Assembly (NCBI GenBank): GCA_045652135.1
Contig: JAZRTS010000210.1
Location: 1-14,703 of the forward strand
Source: RGIG7213 sp045652135
GTDB taxonomy: Bacteria > Bacillota > Clostridia > Oscillospirales > CAG-272
Reading direction: 5' to 3'
Length of the DNA: 14,703 nt
This document shows, piece after piece, positions 13,534 through 14,703 of the stretch. Each line of letters begins with the position of its first letter. The first letter of the stretch is position 1. Below the pieces are notes generated by a model. The model was not told where the DNA came from, ran no database searches, and worked only from the letters and a program-made list of their open reading frames with translations. Made by a program: the position numbers and the translations under genes.

Positions 13534-14447
13534 ACGGACACCTCCAAAAGCTTCATAATAAGCGCCATTCTTATGTATTTACCGTTTCTTGCCTGTTCAA
13601 AATAGCAAGCCCTGGGATCGTCATCGATAGACGGTGCGATCTCATTTACCCTGGGAAGCGGATGCAGTATTGAAAGATCGGGCTTTGAAATTGCAAGCTT
13701 CTGCTGATTGAAAATATACGTGTCTTTAAGGCGTATATAATCAGCTTCGTTGAAAAATCTTTCCTTCTGAACTCTCGTCATATAAAGGATATCGAGAGTG
13801 GGAAGGATTTCATCCATTCTTTCTATCTCTGTATACTTAATTCCGCAAGCATCAAGTACATCGGTCTTTATATATTCGGGAAGTTTAAGCTCAGGAGGGC
13901 TTATAAATACATAATTTATGTTTTTATATCTGCTGAGGGCAGAGATAAGGGAGTGAACGGTTCTGCCAAACTTCAAGTCACCGCAGAAGCCAATTGTAAA
14001 ATTGTTGAGTCTTCCCTTTTTTCTCTTTATAGTCAAAAGGTCTGTAAGTGTCTGAGTGGGGTGGTTGTGTCCGCCGTCACCTGCATTTATTATCGGAACG
14101 TATGATTACATGGAAGCCGCAAGGGGCGCACCCTCCTTGGGATGGCGCATTGCAATTATGTCAGCATATCCTCCGACAACTCTCGTTGTATCGGAAACAC
14201 TTTCGCCCTTTGAAGCAGAGCTCGTATCAGCCGATGAAAAGCCGAGAACATTACCGCCAAGCTCCATCATAGCCGCTTCAAATGAAAGACGTGTTCTTGT
14301 AGACGGCTCAAAAAACAATGTTGCAAGCTTTTTGCCGCGGCATACCTCTGCATATTTTGCGGGATTTTCAATTATATCCTCGGCACGTTCAATAAGCTCA
14401 TCTATTTCGTCAACAGTCAGATCCTTTATATCTATTAAGTGGCGCAT
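13530..14447 (-). pseudogene. pyrB: Aspartate carbamoyltransferase catalytic subunit, interrupted by one in-frame TAA
   Basis: The first committed enzyme of pyrimidine synthesis (carbamoyl phosphate plus aspartate). Read through, it is 305 residues, the usual PyrB length. The ATG at 14447 follows AAGGAA (14454-14459). Codon 114 is TAA (14106-14108, minus strand); upstream and downstream parts are in the same frame, so no frameshift. Conserved residues are intact on both sides: STRTR (49-53), K80 in SASKGES, R101 in MRHPKEG, then HNHPTQT (H129, Q132), FGRTVHSL (R162), MTRVQ (R225, Q227) and HPLPRV. The stop falls after the STRTR loop and before HPTQ, so truncation would leave no active enzyme. 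A restart at the TTG near 14036 is not convincing, as it lies inside the catalytic domain after HPTQ. Base error, recent mutation and readthrough all remain possible. Followed by pyrI with a 4-base overlap. Confidence 0.85.
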
Positions 14448-14483
14448 CTTATTTTCCTTTCGTGAAACTTTCAAACATCGTAA

Positions 14484-14513
14484 AATTTCCGTCGGCAAAA
14501 GACGACGGAAATT
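14484..14513 (-). terminator. Hairpin between the unrecognised gene and pyrB: weak terminator or pyrB leader structure
   Basis: AATTTCCGTCG (14484-14494) pairs perfectly with CGACGGAAATT (14503-14513), 11 bp with an 8-base loop. On the minus strand it begins 3 bases after the upstream stop codon and is followed only by TTAC (four T's counting the stem end), so it is a weak terminator at best. A TATAAT immediately upstream would place this hairpin at the very 5' end of a pyrB transcript. Confidence 0.55.
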
Positions 14514-14515
14514 CC

Positions 14516-14521
14516 ATTATA
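14516..14521 (-). promoter_or_regulatory. Candidate -10 box of the pyrB operon
   Basis: TATAAT on the minus strand, overlapping the TAA stop of the upstream gene. No good -35 hexamer is visible at 16-18 bases (ATTCAG, AATTCA, GAATTC). It is the only candidate promoter between the upstream gene and pyrB. Confidence 0.35.
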
Positions 14522-14703
14522 CTTTATTTTTAAAATACTGAATTCTGTCGGGGACGTGAGGATATTTCGCCTTTATTGCATCACAGAACATAGATTTGTT
14601 TTCATTCGCTGTTGCGGCATTTTCAGCACCGATCAAAGCATATGTAGCATCTACGAGATGTGAATAAAGGGGATTATCAAGCTCACGGCAAATAAATTCC
14701 TGA
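14517..14703 (-). CDS. C-terminal end of an unrecognised protein (cut by window edge)
   Basis: Sixty-one codons plus stop are visible in a frame open to the window edge, beginning QEFICRELDNPLYSHLVDAT and ending KYPHVPDRIQYFKNKV before TAA at 14517-14519. The stretch is soluble-looking and mixed-charge, with two Cys but no motif I can name. It lies 69 bases upstream of pyrB on the same strand, with a hairpin between. Codon use resembles the neighbours. It could be the upstream gene of the pyr operon or a separate unit ending at the hairpin. Confidence 0.6.
   Translation of the reverse strand, partial: QEFICRELDNPLYSHLVDATYALIGAENAATANENKSMFCDAIKAKYPHVPDRIQYFKNKV

Noticed and set aside
13530..14036. 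The downstream half of pyrB as an independent gene starting at TTG 14036
   Set aside because: The TTG is codon 138 of the full-length pyrB frame, within the conserved TLTDLLTIKRKKG segment and after HPTQ. No ribosome site precedes it, so it is part of one interrupted gene.
1..14703. Mobile element, prophage, CRISPR array or defence island
   Set aside because: No transposase, integrase, array-like repeats, target-site duplications or composition break was visible. All recognisable genes are household genes in conventional order.

Overview
The window reads as ordinary chromosome of a low-to-moderate GC, Gram-positive anaerobe of the Clostridia, probably an Oscillospiraceae/Ruminococcus-like gut lineage. 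This is an inference from gene content: hisS-aspS in tandem, a TPP-riboswitch-controlled ECF-type thiT, uvrBA order, a pyrBI-type aspartate transcarbamoylase with regulatory subunit, zinc-ribbon and DUF3592-like membrane proteins, AGGAGG ribosome binding sites and sigma-A-like promoters. I see no insertion sequence, phage module, CRISPR array, tRNA or rRNA.

Layout. (a) 1-1756, minus strand: hisS followed by the start of aspS, cut by the window edge. (b) 1757-2755: a divergent promoter region, then a thiamine-pyrophosphate riboswitch, an intrinsic terminator and thiT on the plus strand, closed by a bidirectional terminator. (c) 2799-5540, minus strand: a cytoplasmic-type N-acetylmuramoyl-L-alanine amidase, and upstream of it a large membrane-anchored protein with a cysteine cluster at each end. 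(d) 5777-10927, plus strand: uvrB-uvrA, then a small HIRAN-domain gene whose start codon overlaps the uvrA stop. (e) 10911-11957, minus strand: a parvulin-like lipoprotein whose 3' end overlaps the HIRAN gene tail to tail. (f) 12054-12449, plus strand: a small two-helix DUF3592-like membrane protein. (g) 12493-14703, minus strand: pyrB-pyrI-flavin reductase-like operon, preceded by the end of an unrecognised gene.

The genes serve separate household tasks: tRNA charging, thiamine uptake, wall hydrolysis, nucleotide excision repair, secreted-protein handling and pyrimidine synthesis. Two points stand out. First, a short HIRAN-domain protein is translationally coupled to uvrBA, suggesting an extra factor in excision repair. 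Second, pyrB carries one in-frame TAA at codon 114 with everything around it intact and in frame. That makes it a fresh pseudogene, a recoding case or a base error.

Nothing here is strongly diagnostic of a new defence or mobile system. The HIRAN-uvrBA unit is the best candidate for undescribed biology. No stretch over 300 bases is empty: the longest non-coding interval (1757-2090) is filled by the two promoters, the riboswitch and the terminator.
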